Assembly: GCF_000016165.1 (NCBI RefSeq)
Contig: NC_009253.1
Location: forward strand, 2,762,332 to 2,826,331
DNA from: Desulforamulus reducens MI-1
Lineage (GTDB): Bacteria; Bacillota; Desulfotomaculia; Desulfotomaculales; Desulfotomaculaceae
Length of the DNA stretch: 64,000 bases
Direction of reading: 5' to 3'
A program made the position numbers and the translations under genes. Below the pieces are notes generated by a model, which saw only the letters and a program-made list of their open reading frames with translations, was not told the origin of the DNA and did no database searches. Below are positions 8,488 to 19,035 of the stretch, in pieces. Each line of letters starts with the position of its first letter. Within the stretch, counting starts at the first letter, position 1.

Positions 8488-9348
8488 CTAATCACCTTCC
8501 GTTGGTGGAAGAATTTCCGGATTATAAATGGTGGTAATAATAAGAACTTCCTCTAAACGGTGTAAATCCGCAAAGGGAACCACCGAAGCTGTTCTGAACA
8601 ACCCAGTAGGCTCATTAGATACATCAACAATTCTTCCCACTGGTATTCCTTTGGGAAAAGTTCCCCCTATGCCAGATGTTATGATAATCTGGCCTTTGTT
8701 TAAGTTGGTATCCTTTGGTACGTGGATAAGCCTTGTTTCCCCACCCCCGGAGGTAGTTCCTTCCAAAACACCCGGGATCCTAGACTCTTGAACCATCGCC
8801 CCCACACCACTGCGGGGATCGGTAATTAACATTAACTGAGATGTATTTTTGGAAACTCCAACAATCCTGCCAATTAGTCCTAAAGGAGTTACCACAGGCA
8901 TATTTTTAGCAATCCCATGATTACTACCTTTATTCAAGGTAACAATGCCAAACCAATTTCCCGGATCACGTCCAACCACCGTAGCGGTCTTAAAGCTAAA
9001 ATTACTTTTGTATTGATCTTGATACTGCAATAAAGTCTTAAGGCGTTCATTCTCTTGTTTTAATTCTTCCTGAAGATAGAGCTGGCCTTGCAGTTCGGCA
9101 ACCTTATCCTTCAAGCTCTTGTTTTCCTGAGATAGCCGGCCCAGCGAAGCAACAGATTCTGCGCCATTACGCAGGTTTTTACTAACCCCCATGAGAACCC
9201 CCTGAACAGGAGAGAGACTATCTTTAATAGTTGCTTCCATTGGCGAAAGCTGGTTACGCCCAAGATTAGTAAAACGCATAACCAGAAGGGTTATACCCAC
9301 CAAAATAACGAGTAAAATTAAATTTTTGTAGGATACATTACGGGGCAA
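8488..9348 (-). CDS. mreC: Rod shape-determining protein MreC
   Basis: The 286-residue protein starts at TTG 9348. It has one N-terminal transmembrane helix (about 9-26), a coiled-coil stretch (about 55-105, rich in Leu, Glu, Lys) and the beta-rich periplasmic-type domain with VVGRDPGNWFGIVTLNKGS and VVTPLGLIGRIVGVS. MreC forms filaments outside the membrane that activate the PBP2-RodA pair. It follows mreB by 15 nt and abuts mreD. Confidence 0.93.
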   Translation of the reverse strand: MPRNVSYKNLILLVILVGITLLVMRFTNLGRNQLSPMEATIKDSLSPVQGVLMGVSKNLRNGAESVASLGRLSQENKSLKDKVAELQGQLYLQEELKQENERLKTLLQYQDQYKSNFSFKTATVVGRDPGNWFGIVTLNKGSNHGIAKNMPVVTPLGLIGRIVGVSKNTSQLMLITDPRSGVGAMVQESRIPGVLEGTTSGGGETRLIHVPKDTNLNKGQIIITSGIGGTFPKGIPVGRIVDVSNEPTGLFRTASVVPFADLHRLEEVLIITTIYNPEILPPTEGD

Positions 9349-9363
9349 AATTTCTCACAACCT

Positions 9364-10407
<1,044 letters not shown>

Positions 10408-10415
10408 TTAGGGTT

Positions 10416-11099
10416 TCAGATAAGTCCTTTGGACTTTAGACTGGTAAACTTATTATCTCCAATAATAATGTGGTCTAGGACATCTATCCCAATAATTTCT
10501 CCTGCCTCGATCAATCTTTTGGTTAAAACAATGTCTTCTCGGCTGGGTGTCGGGTCACCACTGGGATGGTTGTGTACTAAGATCATTGAGGCAGCACTGC
10601 GTCGTATAGCAACTTTAAACAGTTCCCGGGGATGCACAACCGATGAATTTAGTGTGCCGATTGAGATGGTTTCCCTGGCTAATACCTGATTTTTGGTATT
10701 AAGCAAGAGAGCTAAAAAGTGCTCCCGATCCAAGTCCCTTAGATCCTCCATAACCAAGCCACAAACATCTTCCGGACACCGTATAATGACCCTAGTTTCA
10801 GCAGGCATCGCTGCCAACCTACGGCCCAGTTCTAAGGCTGCCTTTACCTGAACAGCCTTAACAGGTCCCACTCCCTTAATCTGACTTAGTTCTTCAATTG
10901 TTGCTTGAGAAAGTGCTCTTAAGTCCTTAAAGTGACTAAATAATTCTGCTGCTAACTCCAAAACAGAAACTTTAGATGTACCTGTGCGCAGCATAATAGC
11001 TAATAAATCAATTTCGGTGAGACTCCCTGCGCCCTCTTTTAACATACGTTCTCTGGGGCGCATTTCCGGGGGCAATTCACGTATTACGGGATAAGTCAT
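10416..11099 (-). CDS. radC: RadC family JAMM-domain protein
   Basis: The 227-residue protein has an N-terminal helix-hairpin-helix region (ATIEELSQIKGVGPVKAVQVKAAL) and a C-terminal JAB1/MPN domain with the metal-binding JAMM motif LVHNHPSGDPTPSRED. The RadC name is historical; its biochemical role in DNA processing is not settled. It overlaps maf by 4 nt (ATGA) and precedes mreB, an order common in Firmicutes. Confidence 0.93.
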   Translation of the reverse strand: MTYPVIRELPPEMRPRERMLKEGAGSLTEIDLLAIMLRTGTSKVSVLELAAELFSHFKDLRALSQATIEELSQIKGVGPVKAVQVKAALELGRRLAAMPAETRVIIRCPEDVCGLVMEDLRDLDREHFLALLLNTKNQVLARETISIGTLNSSVVHPRELFKVAIRRSAASMILVHNHPSGDPTPSREDIVLTKRLIEAGEIIGIDVLDHIIIGDNKFTSLKSKGLI

Positions 11100-11671
11100 A
11101 CAATTTCTACTCCAAACATTCGTAATGCGTCTGCCAGCTTCGATATAGGCAAACCAACAACACTAAAATAGCAACCACGAATGCTGTCAATAAAAATGGA
11201 TGCCAGACCTTGGACGGCATAGCCTCCTGCCTTGTCCATGGGCTCTCCGGTGTCCACGTAACGTTCTATTTGATCTTTGGTGAGAGTTTTAAAATTAACT
11301 TCTGTAACCTGATGCGTGACCACTCGCTGTCCCGTAGAGGCATCAATAACTGCCAAACCAGTAAAAACTTCATGGCTTTTTCCTTGCAGGTTACTCAACA
11401 TTTGTACGGCTTCCTCACGGTTGGTGGGCTTACCCAAAGGTTTGTCCCCTAGGACAACAATAGTATCGGCCCCAATAACCAAGCCCTGAGTTCGGATTAA
11501 CGCTACTGCAGCAGCTTTTCGCTCAGCAAGTTTCTCTACCAGTTGACCCGAAGAAATATTTTCTTCAAGATTCTCATCTACATCACTGACTTGTACCTCG
11601 AATTCTAACCCCAGATTCTTAAGCAGTTCCTGCCTCCTAGGTGATGCAGATGCAAGAATAATTGGCCGCAC
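11096..11671 (-). CDS. maf: Maf-family nucleoside triphosphate pyrophosphatase
   Basis: The 191-residue protein begins with the Maf signature LASASPRRQELLKNLGL and has IGADTIVVLGDKPLGKP and TGEPMDKAGGYAVQG. Maf proteins hydrolyse dTTP/UTP and modified nucleotides to monophosphates, preventing misincorporation; in Bacillus a link to septum formation was described. It lies between the DUF4321 gene and radC, in the same operon as mreBCD. Confidence 0.94.
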   Translation of the reverse strand: MRPIILASASPRRQELLKNLGLEFEVQVSDVDENLEENISSGQLVEKLAERKAAAVALIRTQGLVIGADTIVVLGDKPLGKPTNREEAVQMLSNLQGKSHEVFTGLAVIDASTGQRVVTHQVTEVNFKTLTKDQIERYVDTGEPMDKAGGYAVQGLASIFIDSIRGCYFSVVGLPISKLADALRMFGVEIV

Positions 11672-11692
11672 AGCTTACCCCCCTAAGGTTTT

Positions 11693-11950
11693 TTATAGCC
11701 TGTTATAGACCAGAAAACCCAGAAAGAATCCTAGGGCAGTAACAGGACCCAAGGACATGGTTAAACCAAAGGACAACTGAAGAAAATTCAAATTAAAGGT
11801 TGTCTGTTTTATACCAATGGTTGTAAAGTTATCCAGTACCGGTAAGTATGTAGCCAGCATATGCCCCAAGGCACTGCCTGCAACTCCACCGGCCAACAAC
11901 ATTATAATTAATGTCAGCGGGCCTTTACCAACTTTAAATGTTCTTCCCAT
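11693..11950 (-). CDS. DUF4321 small membrane protein
   Basis: The 85-residue protein has two hydrophobic helices (about 11-32 and 58-83) with the glycine-rich turn GGVAGSALGHMLATYLP. This pattern and its position directly before maf match the DUF4321 family, which lies at the head of maf-radC-mre operons in Peptococcaceae. Its function is unknown; a membrane role linked to cell shape is only suggested by context. It is the first gene of the operon. Confidence 0.8.
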   Translation of the reverse strand: MGRTFKVGKGPLTLIIMLLAGGVAGSALGHMLATYLPVLDNFTTIGIKQTTFNLNFLQLSFGLTMSLGPVTALGFFLGFLVYNRL

Positions 11951-12274
11951 TTTTTCACCTGTTCGTCAAGCTTGGTTTCTGCCGAACCCTTAGGCGTACT
12001 CTTCGAGCACAAGTAGTTCGGGAGACTAGTTCCCCTTATGTATACCAGAAAGATTTATACTTTCTGTCATAGACGTAAATGGTTAGAATTACTCTTATTA
12101 AGTTTATCATTGACCCTTATATATGACAAGCAAATACATAGATTAGTTGTCCCCTATAAAGTGATAGAATATCCAGATTAATTGCCAGCAACCTGACCAA
12201 TAGAGAATGGGGAAACTTTTAAAGCATTGCCACGTTACCTTGTACATATAGAAAAATTCAGGCTCACGGTATGT
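11951..12274 (-). promoter_or_regulatory. Leader and promoter region of the DUF4321-maf-radC-mreBCD-mrdA operon
   Basis: This gap of over 300 nt holds no gene. It must contain the operon promoter, but no clear -35/-10 pair was resolved. Its main visible structure is the stem-loop at 12033-12065. The 83 nt from the loop to the start codon contain no long hairpin. Confidence 0.5.
12033..12065 (-). promoter_or_regulatory. Conserved leader stem-loop upstream of the mre operon
   Basis: On the minus strand a hairpin with AGAAAG and CTTTCT arms (12047-12065) is followed by GGTATACATAAG, 83 nt before the DUF4321 start. It is the second copy of the element upstream of rodA at 4197-4229; the outer pair is A-T here and G-C there, so pairing is kept. 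Confidence 0.55.
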
Positions 12275-12310
12275 AAAAAAATAGAAGGTGGGCTATTACC
12301 CACCTTCTAT
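12275..12310 (-). terminator. Rho-independent terminator after rex
   Basis: A perfect 12-bp stem (12281-12292 with 12299-12310, 6-nt loop) overlaps the rex stop and is followed by a T-run on the minus strand. It also has a T-rich run on the plus side, so it could act both ways. Confidence 0.92.
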
Positions 12311-12942
12311 TTTTCTTTTAGGGCTAAGTTAAAGGTTAATATTTCTAATTTGACTGAAAGATCTACATTTCGTACTTCCACATCATCGGGTAAATTTAAT
12401 GAAATAGGTGCAAAGTTTAGGAGTGCCTCCAACCCTGCCTTTACCATAATGTCCGCAATATCCTGGGCTGCCTTTGAAGGTACTGCAATAATCCCAATCC
12501 TAACATTATGTTCCTTTACCACTCTGGACAGTTCCTCCAGAGGAAGTACTTCCATATCAGCAATGCGCTTACCAATCTTGGTAAGATCATTATCAAATAC
12601 CCCGACAATGGAAAAGCCCCGGTCTTTAAATTCCCTATAGGTAACCAAAGCAGAGCCTAAGTTACCGGCCCCTACCATAACAAGGTTCCATGGGTCGGAT
12701 AAACCCAGAATCTTGACAGTGTAACGGATTAAATCCTTAACATTGTATCCTACGCCTCTGGTACCAAATTCGCCAAAGTATGCTAAATCCTTACGAACCT
12801 GGGCAGGACTTACCCCAACACCTTCGGCTATGTCTCCAGAGGATACGGTTGTAATGCCCTTTTTATCAAGTCTCTTTAAAAACCTAGAATAGATAGACAA
12901 TCTAGTAATGGTTGCTTCTGGGATCTTCAGCGCTTTCACCAA
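12307..12942 (-). CDS. rex: Redox-sensing transcriptional repressor Rex
   Basis: The 211-residue protein has a winged-helix DNA-binding domain (about 1-80, including [20 protein letters not shown] and [14 protein letters not shown]) and a Rossmann domain with the NADH site [12 protein letters not shown] near residue 92. Rex senses the NADH/NAD+ ratio and represses fermentation and respiration genes when NADH is low. The GTG start at 12942 follows a strong GGGGAGGGG site. A candidate Rex operator lies upstream at 13046-13063, suggesting self-control. It is transcribed alone. Confidence 0.95.
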   Translation of the reverse strand: MVKALKIPEATITRLSIYSRFLKRLDKKGITTVSSGDIAEGVGVSPAQVRKDLAYFGEFGTRGVGYNVKDLIRYTVKILGLSDPWNLVMVGAGNLGSALVTYREFKDRGFSIVGVFDNDLTKIGKRIADMEVLPLEELSRVVKEHNVRIGIIAVPSKAAQDIADIMVKAGLEALLNFAPISLNLPDDVEVRNVDLSVKLEILTFNLALKEK

Positions 12943-13315
12943 GTCCCCTCCCCTTTATGTATAAAATAATTTAATTTCGCTCATTGCAATTCTTTTGTTC
13001 TTATGAATATATTATAGTCGTAAATAAACCAGTTGCAAAGGGTATTTGTGAATATAATGACAAAACTTTAATGTAAAAACCTTCGTTATTGTCGCTTATA
13101 CAGCATAATTTCTCATGTTATTTATACAATTATCGACAATATTATATATTATTTTTCATCTTTTGATTATATTCTACATTAAAAAAATAACTAATATTGT
13201 CATCAATTGTGCAAAATTGTTTTTACATAAAGATTTTATCTTTCTTTAAATACCAGTCGCCTTGGATTTATTATTCCATTGTAAATTTCCCGGAATCCCT
13301 GTTGAAAGAATATAT
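12943..13315 (-). promoter_or_regulatory. AT-rich rex upstream region with promoter
   Basis: No gene is seen in this AT-rich gap. A good vegetative promoter reads toward rex: TTGCAA at 13038-13033, a 16-nt spacer and TATAAT at 13016-13011. A Rex-like site lies 7 bp upstream of the -35 box. No convincing terminator follows folC on the left side of its stop. Confidence 0.7.
13046..13063. promoter_or_regulatory. Candidate Rex operator
   Basis: The 18-mer TTGTGAATATAATGACAA matches the known Rex consensus TTGTGAA-N4-TTCACAA at 12 of 14 fixed positions (mismatches in the right half). It sits next to the rex promoter, which fits self-repression. Confidence 0.5.
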
Positions 13316-14611
13316 TTAAGATTGCATCAGATAAGCCCTTGCTTCTGCAATCATATATAATGAACCGGTAATACACAATATTTCGCTCTCTTTTACATGG
13401 CCCAATGCCTGATTAATTGCCTCAGCCACATTTTCTACAACAATAACATCCTCTATATAGGTACGAACATAATCAGCCAACTTCCTCCAGTCTCCGGCCC
13501 GAGGATTGTTGGAGCGTGTAACCACCACAGCTTTACTCAAAGGGGCCAATTCTGCCACAACTTTAGACCGTTCCTTGTCTGCCAGCATTCCTAAAACAAA
13601 AATAATTTTCTGACTAGGAAAGCAACTTTCTAATGCCTTTTTTAAAGCTATGGCACCGGCATGGTTATGGGCGCCGTCTAAAATAGTGGTTGGATTTCTC
13701 CGAATGATCTCCAACCGACCTGGCCATTCAACCGTCCTCAAACCTTCTATCACCACAGCAGAAGGTAGATGATAACCATTCCCAGTAAAAAGCAATTCCA
13801 CCGCAGCCACCGCTGAGGCAGCATTGACTTGCTGATGTTCGCCCAGCAGAGGAAGTCTCACATAATATTGATTTTGTAGTCCATTTATGATAAATTCCTG
13901 AAACCCTTGCTTAAATTTATTTTTTTGTGGCTTCCAGGTAACTTCTTTACCAATTTGTATTAACTTACTGTTGTTAACTAATGCTCTTTGACGGATAACC
14001 CCAAGGGCTTCTCCTTCGGCAGCAGTAACCACTGGTATACCTTGTTTAATGATACCTGCCTTTACGTTGGCTATGTCCACCAAGGTGCTTCCTAAATAAT
14101 CCATGTGATCCATTGCTATATTAGTGATAACCGACACTTTGGGTTTAACCACATTGGTAGAATCAATGGCTCCACCTAACCCCACTTCCAGAGCTACAAA
14201 ATCAGTTTCTTCTCTGGCAAAGTAAAGCAATGCCAACGCAGTACTCACTTCAAACTCGGTGGGATGCTCAAACCCCTCCTGTACCATTTTGTCAAGGTGT
14301 GGTCTGATATATTGGATCAAAGACGCAAGTGTTTCTTGAGGAATGGGTTGACCATTAATCAAAAATCGTTCGGTATAATCCTGTAGGTGAGGAGAAGTAA
14401 ACATCCCTGTTTTATACCCTGCTGTTTTTAGAATGTTGGCAATCATGGCGGTGGTAGAGCCTTTGCCATTGGTACCACCGATATGGACAATATTAAGTCT
14501 ATGGTGAGGATTCTGTAAACGTCTCAATAGTTCCTCAATGCGAGCCAGACCCAGGTTCATACCAAACTTCGTTAAACTTTTCAGGTAGTTAATTGCTTCG
14601 TTGTAGGTCAC
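13316..14611 (-). CDS. folC: Folylpolyglutamate synthase / dihydrofolate synthase
   Basis: The 431-residue Mur-ligase-type enzyme has the P-loop HIGGTNGKGSTTAM near residues 43-56, the ligase motif EVGLGGAIDSTNVV, the SVITNIAMDHMDYLG segment, and DGAHNHAGAI in the C-terminal domain. It adds glutamates to folate (and may make dihydrofolate). Start is GTG at 14611 with GAGAGGCG upstream. It lies downstream of valS, a pairing common in Firmicutes, but here a hicB-like gene and repeat blocks separate the two. Confidence 0.94.
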   Translation of the reverse strand: MTYNEAINYLKSLTKFGMNLGLARIEELLRRLQNPHHRLNIVHIGGTNGKGSTTAMIANILKTAGYKTGMFTSPHLQDYTERFLINGQPIPQETLASLIQYIRPHLDKMVQEGFEHPTEFEVSTALALLYFAREETDFVALEVGLGGAIDSTNVVKPKVSVITNIAMDHMDYLGSTLVDIANVKAGIIKQGIPVVTAAEGEALGVIRQRALVNNSKLIQIGKEVTWKPQKNKFKQGFQEFIINGLQNQYYVRLPLLGEHQQVNAASAVAAVELLFTGNGYHLPSAVVIEGLRTVEWPGRLEIIRRNPTTILDGAHNHAGAIALKKALESCFPSQKIIFVLGMLADKERSKVVAELAPLSKAVVVTRSNNPRAGDWRKLADYVRTYIEDVIVVENVAEAINQALGHVKESEILCITGSLYMIAEARAYLMQS

Positions 14612-14644
14612 GGAGTACGCCTCTCTTTAATGGAAATATTGCTG

Positions 14645-14779
14645 AGCTATTAGATTTTGGCCATGAGCCTTAAGCCTTGGGCTTTTCTGCGCATGTATTG
14701 CTTTAAGGGTCTTGGTTTTGGGCTCATGACTCACGGCACATGGCCCATAACCGGCCCCATAGAAATACCCCATAGCCTA
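14645..14779. repeat. AGCC/GGCT repeat block (copy 2)
   Basis: Units such as GGCCATGAGCC, TTAAGCC, GGGCTCATGAC and ATGGCCC occur as loosely inverted arms; CATGAGCC near 14672 matches the later GGCTCATG in reverse. No gene or terminator with a T-run is evident. Confidence 0.6.
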
Positions 14780-15007
14780 TCAGTGTGCGTTTTCAATCAA
14801 GAAGAATCGTATGGCTTCCTTAAAGTTCTCCACGGCTTCTTCCTTTGTGCTTCCCCGGGAAGCACATCCTGGTACATCAGGAGTCACTGCATAAAAGCCT
14901 CCATCCTCAGTATCTTCGTGTACCTGCACACGAATTCCTACCTTAATTTCTCCCTCCAGGCCACCCGTAGGCAGAGGGCTTAGAAATTCCTCAAATCGAA
15001 GAGACAT
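14780..15007 (-). CDS. HicB-family antitoxin-like protein (orphan)
   Basis: The 75-residue protein has the partial RNase-H-like HicB core: KVGIRVQVHEDTEDGGFYAVTPDVPGCASRGSTKEEAVENFKEAI. HicB proteins neutralise HicA mRNA nucleases, but no HicA-like ORF (a 60-residue double-stranded-RNA-binding-type protein) lies on either side. It also lacks the C-terminal DNA-binding helix-turn-helix or ribbon of full HicB. It is preceded by a good AGGGAGGG site and lies between valS and folC, flanked on both sides by repeats. An orphan regulator or relic is more likely than an active toxin-antitoxin pair. Confidence 0.8.
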   Translation of the reverse strand: MSLRFEEFLSPLPTGGLEGEIKVGIRVQVHEDTEDGGFYAVTPDVPGCASRGSTKEEAVENFKEAIRFFLIENAH

Positions 15008-15049
15008 AATAAATCGCCCTCCCTTTGCAAATCACAAACTTTTATAATC

Positions 15050-15168
15050 ACTATGATTAGCCGTCAGCCATCTGCCTTCAGCTTTTAGTTTTTAGCTTAT
15101 GACTAATGACAAATAGCTAATGGCTAATAACTAAGGGCTAGACTCACAAAGCCCATCCTTCAAGCTCT
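15050..15168. repeat. AGCC/GGCT repeat block (copy 3)
   Basis: The gap between hicB and valS is made almost wholly of short units: TTAGCCGTCAGCC at 15057, TTAGCTTATGACTAATGAC, and AGCTAATGGCTAATAACTAAGG near 15115-15138, then GGGCTAG. No gene. Confidence 0.65.
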
Positions 15169-17808
15169 TTAGCTTAACATGGAAAGACGATCCTTCAGAG
15201 CATCCGCCTTAACAGAAAGTTCCTGCTCTTTTGCCTTTTCCTTTTCAATAACTTCAGCCGGTGCTTTGGCCAGGAAACCCTGATTATTTAGTTTTCCTTG
15301 CACTCTAGCCAGGTCCCCCTGTATGGTTTTTAATTCCTTATTTAAACGAGCAATCTCTTTATCCAAATCAATTAGCCCTTTAAGAGGAACAAATATTTCT
15401 ACACCCCTGGTTACCGCAGTGGCGGATTGATCTGGTTTTACAGGCAGCTCACTCAGTATCTTTGCTTCGGCATTGGCCGACCCTTGAATATAAGCCGCAT
15501 TTCTTTCCAGAATACCACGGAAGCTTTCTTCTGCTGCTACCAGCAAGGCCTCTGCCTTTCTACTAGGCGGTACATTCATCTCACCCCGGATGCGGCGAAC
15601 AGCCGTGATTACTTCAATTAGTACAGCCATTTCAGCTTCAGCAGTATCATCTAATAAGTTTTCATCAGCCTTAGGCCACTGGGCCAGCATGATAGTTTCA
15701 CCCTGATGGGGCAGCTTCTGCCAAATTTCTTCAGTAATAAAGGGCATAAAGGGATGTAACATTTCCAATACTTGCCTTAATACTTGCACCAGTACATGTT
15801 GGGCTGTAACTCTGTCTTCTGGTGTGGTTTTACCAAATAGACGAGGTTTCGCCAGTTCAATATACCAATCGCAGAATTCACTCCAAATAAATTCATACAG
15901 CACACGGGCAGCTTCCCCTAACTCATAGCGTTCCAGAAAATCTGTAACATCCTTCGCAGTTCCTTGCAAACGGCTGAGGATCCAGCGATCTGCCAAGGTG
16001 TACTGGCCACCTTGGGAGGTTGGGTCATAATCTCCTAGGTTCATCATAACAAAGCGGGAGGCATTCCACAATTTATTGGCAAAATTCCTTGCACCATCCA
16101 AGCGTTCAAAATGGAAGCGCAAATCATTACCGGGTGTGTTACCGGTAATCAGCATAAAGCGCAGGGAATCAGCACCATGGCTCTCAATGATATCCAGCGG
16201 ATCAACCCCATTTCCCAAAGACTTACTCATCTTACGTCCCAGTGAATCCAGGACAAGTCCATGGATAAAGACTTCTTTAAAGGGCTCTTCTTCCATAAAT
16301 CTAAGACCCGAGAAAATCATCCGGGCCACCCAGAAGAAAATAATATCACGGCCAGTTACCAGCACCGAGGTGGGATAAAAATGCTCCAACTCTTCGGTTT
16401 TTTCCGGCCAACCTAAGGTGGAAAATGGCCACAGGGCAGATGAGAACCAGGTGTCCAATACGTCGTTATCCTGCTCAACCTTACCTCCGCACTTACTGCA
16501 CTTTGTTATTGGGGTTATGGAAGCAACCATTTCTTCACAGTCCTGGCAGTAGTATACCGGAATACGGTGACCCCACCATAGCTGGCGGGAAATACACCAG
16601 TCACGTATGTTTTCCATCCAGTTTAGGTAAATCTTTGTAAAGCGCTCAGGGATAAATTTAATGCGCCCGTCTTTGGCTGCTTGGATGGCTGGCTCTGCCA
16701 AGGGTTTCATCTTAACAAACCATTGTTTGGAAAGTGCCGGCTCAATGGCGGTATTGCAGCGATAGCAATGACCCACCGCATGGCTAATATCTTCTACCTT
16801 AACTAGATATCCCATAGCTTCCAAGTCACGAACAATCTGTTTACGGCACTCAAAACGGTCCAGGCCTTGGTACTTTCCGGCATGCTCGTTCATTTTGCCA
16901 TACTTGTCAATAACAATGACCTCAGGTAACCCATGACGACGGCCAATTTCAAAGTCATTGGGATCGTGGGCTGGGGTCATCTTCACCGCACCGGTGCCAA
17001 AGGTGGGATCGCAGTAAGCATCTGCAATAACCGGCAATTCACGACCTACAATGGGCAGAACCAGGCTTTTGCCAACTAAATGCAGGTAACGATCATCCTC
17101 CGGGTTAACAGCAACGGCAACATCACCCAACATGGTTTCCGGGCGGGTGGTGGCAATAATAATATATTCTTCCGGGGTCTCCTTGGCAGGGTACTTAATG
17201 TAGTACAGTTGACCCGGCTTATCCTGATGCTCCACTTCAATATCAGAAATGGTGGTCTGACAGTGAGGGCACCAGTTGGTAATATAGTAGTCCCGATAAA
17301 TCAGGCCTTGTTCAAATAGTTTTACAAATACTTCCAAAACAGCTTTGGAGCAGCCTTCATCCATTGTAAAGCGTTCACGATCCCAATCACAGGAAGCGCC
17401 CAGATGACGTAGCTGTGTGGTGATGCGGTTACCATACTGTTCCTTCCAAGCCCAGACCCGCTCCAGGAATTTCTCCCGGCCTAGATCGTATTTGGACTGG
17501 CATTCTTTAGCCAGTTGTTCCTCTACCTTGGCCTGGGTAGCAATTCCTGCGTGGTCAGTACCGGGAATCCACAATGCGTTATACCCCTGCATACGACGCC
17601 AACGGGTTAAGATATCCTGGAGGGTATTGTCCAGGGCATGCCCCATGTGGAGTTGGCCAGTAACGTTTGGGGGCGGCATAACAATACAAAAAGGGGTTTT
17701 ATCCTTCTCTACTTTTGCATAGAAATATTTACTTTCTTCCCAGTGACGGTACCACTTACTTTCTACCTCCTTGGGATTGTAAACGGTTGGAATATTGTTC
17801 TCTGTCAA
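15169..17808 (-). CDS. valS: Valyl-tRNA synthetase
   Basis: The 879-residue class I enzyme has the HIGH motif in [15 protein letters not shown] near residue 50 and KMSKS in [14 protein letters not shown] near residue 527. Between them lies the CP1 editing domain with [16 protein letters not shown] zinc-type CxxC pair (YCQDCEE, CSKCGG) sits in the middle, and the C-terminus has the ValRS coiled coil ([26 protein letters not shown]). It charges tRNA-Val. Start is TTG at 17808 with GGAG upstream. Expression is likely controlled by the T-box leader directly upstream. Confidence 0.96.
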   Translation of the reverse strand: MTENNIPTVYNPKEVESKWYRHWEESKYFYAKVEKDKTPFCIVMPPPNVTGQLHMGHALDNTLQDILTRWRRMQGYNALWIPGTDHAGIATQAKVEEQLAKECQSKYDLGREKFLERVWAWKEQYGNRITTQLRHLGASCDWDRERFTMDEGCSKAVLEVFVKLFEQGLIYRDYYITNWCPHCQTTISDIEVEHQDKPGQLYYIKYPAKETPEEYIIIATTRPETMLGDVAVAVNPEDDRYLHLVGKSLVLPIVGRELPVIADAYCDPTFGTGAVKMTPAHDPNDFEIGRRHGLPEVIVIDKYGKMNEHAGKYQGLDRFECRKQIVRDLEAMGYLVKVEDISHAVGHCYRCNTAIEPALSKQWFVKMKPLAEPAIQAAKDGRIKFIPERFTKIYLNWMENIRDWCISRQLWWGHRIPVYYCQDCEEMVASITPITKCSKCGGKVEQDNDVLDTWFSSALWPFSTLGWPEKTEELEHFYPTSVLVTGRDIIFFWVARMIFSGLRFMEEEPFKEVFIHGLVLDSLGRKMSKSLGNGVDPLDIIESHGADSLRFMLITGNTPGNDLRFHFERLDGARNFANKLWNASRFVMMNLGDYDPTSQGGQYTLADRWILSRLQGTAKDVTDFLERYELGEAARVLYEFIWSEFCDWYIELAKPRLFGKTTPEDRVTAQHVLVQVLRQVLEMLHPFMPFITEEIWQKLPHQGETIMLAQWPKADENLLDDTAEAEMAVLIEVITAVRRIRGEMNVPPSRKAEALLVAAEESFRGILERNAAYIQGSANAEAKILSELPVKPDQSATAVTRGVEIFVPLKGLIDLDKEIARLNKELKTIQGDLARVQGKLNNQGFLAKAPAEVIEKEKAKEQELSVKADALKDRLSMLS

Positions 17809-17840
17809 TTCTTATCACTTCTCCTTGATTTTCTGAAATA

Positions 17841-18095
17841 AATAAAAGCTCCCGTCCATATCAAGGACGGAAGCTGTTTTCCGCGGTACCACCTTGCTTT
17901 CATCAGAACCCTAATGACAGGTTGTATGATGACAACTCTAAGGGCTATAACGGGCCACCCGACCAGGCCTACTACTTTTTCGGCTTGGCATCTCCGGGGC
18001 TACATCCTGGGTTTTGGGCAGAAGACCTTTCAGCCACGAATCTTCCTCTCTTGGACCAAAATAATCCCGGAACTCCCCTTCTTCGACTTTGTCTA
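17841..18095 (-). ncRNA. T-box riboswitch leader of valS
   Basis: On the minus strand the leader contains the canonical T-box sequence AAGGTGGTACCGCGG (17883-17897) followed by a terminator hairpin (17847-17857 with 17865-17874) and T-rich run. Stem I can be drawn with TCCGGG/CCCGGA and TTTTGG/CCAAAA helices bounding a loop that holds GTA at 18003-18001, a valine codon in the specifier position. This supports control by uncharged tRNA-Val(UAC). The exact specifier placement is my own folding by eye and is less certain than the T-box itself. Confidence 0.92.
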
Positions 18096-18101
18096 TGCAA
18101 T

Positions 18102-18130
18102 AGTTTAATAATTTTTACACCTTGTGTCAA
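18102..18130 (-). promoter_or_regulatory. valS promoter
   Basis: TTGACA (18130-18125), a 17-nt spacer and TAAACT (18107-18102) place the start of transcription near 18095, just before T-box stem I. Confidence 0.8.
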
Positions 18131-18296
18131 CAAAGCCCTTCTGTTTCTCATTACAAACAAAAAATATTTTATAACATTTTATAATATACCATATAAAGAT
18201 ATTGAAGTAACTACGTATATCCGATAGTAGACTATTTTTAACCCATCTTTTTGAGAAGAGGAGTGGTCAAAAAGGATAAATCAAATATCTTATCTT

Positions 18297-18518
18297 TTGG
18301 TACAAACTTGTCCATCCTGTGGAGATCATCTAGATCTTATAAAAAGTTGTAACAGATCTTTAATTTTAGGTCTATTGGATGCAGTAGATCAATATAATAG
18401 CAAAATTGACAAAAAATTAGAGTGTACAAAATGCAGAATACCATTACTTTTTGAAATTCGATATCATATTATTTTACGACCTCAAACATTATCCCGAAGC
18501 CTAACAGAGAGTATATAA
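18297..18518 (+). CDS. Small zinc-ribbon hypothetical protein
   Basis: The only usable start in this frame is TTG at 18297, since a stop lies at 18252. The 73-residue product has two CxxC knuckles (residues 5-8, CPSC, and 43-46, CTKC) 34 residues apart, typical of a zinc ribbon. I do not recognise a family. The ribosome site is poor (GAGGAG is 34 nt upstream), which lowers confidence, but a clean terminator follows the stop. It is convergent with the TIGR04086-type gene. Confidence 0.5.
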   Translation: MVQTCPSCGDHLDLIKSCNRSLILGLLDAVDQYNSKIDKKLECTKCRIPLLFEIRYHIILRPQTLSRSLTESI

Positions 18519-18533
18519 TTTACTTTATTAAAG

Positions 18534-18567
18534 ATACACCTACCCATGACAAGGTAGGTGTATTTTA
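18534..18567 (+). terminator. Bidirectional terminator between convergent genes
   Basis: An 11-bp perfect stem (18534-18544 with 18553-18563, 8-nt loop) is followed by TTTTACT on the plus strand. It lies between the zinc-ribbon ORF and the convergent membrane gene. Confidence 0.8.
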
Positions 18568-19035
18568 CTATCGGTTAAAAGTATTCAAATATCTCCTATT
18601 AACCAGTCGTTTTCTTGTTGAGGGGAGGTTTACCCCAATCACACCCCCAATGGTACCAGCAATGGTTATGGCAGTTGTTAGTAGAACCGGGTCAAATATC
18701 AAAACTCCTGTAAGGGCACCTGCCACAACCAAAAACATGCCGTAAATTAAACCCGTCATTCCACCATGCTGCCAGCCCCTAATGCCGGCCACAGCACCAG
18801 CACTACCTCCTCCCATGGCAGCTGAAGCTAGAACTGTTAACAAAATAAGCATCGAAAAGTGGTAAACCGACTGGTGAGTGACTGCCACCGCAAAGCCCAT
18901 CATTACTAGCACCGCTAAGGTCACACTAAAGGCCCTTACAAGGCCCGTACCAACTGCCCCCTTTTTAAAGGGCTTGTCTTCTTTTACATCATGTTTTCGC
19001 CACTGCACAAAGGTTAATTTCCCCATGCTTGTCAC
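18568..19035 (-). CDS. TIGR04086-type membrane protein
   Basis: The 155-residue protein has four hydrophobic helices (about 33-55, 60-80, 92-112, 115-137) and the small-residue-rich stretch ASAAMGGGSAGAVAGIRGWQHGG. The pattern (glycine-rich loop followed by GxxxGxxYG and a last helix) is typical of the TIGR04086 membrane family found in spore-forming Firmicutes. Function is unknown. An internal Met at residue 4 is an alternative start. It is divergent from the solute-binding gene. Confidence 0.7.
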   Translation of the reverse strand: MTSMGKLTFVQWRKHDVKEDKPFKKGAVGTGLVRAFSVTLAVLVMMGFAVAVTHQSVYHFSMLILLTVLASAAMGGGSAGAVAGIRGWQHGGMTGLIYGMFLVVAGALTGVLIFDPVLLTTAITIAGTIGGVIGVNLPSTRKRLVNRRYLNTFNR

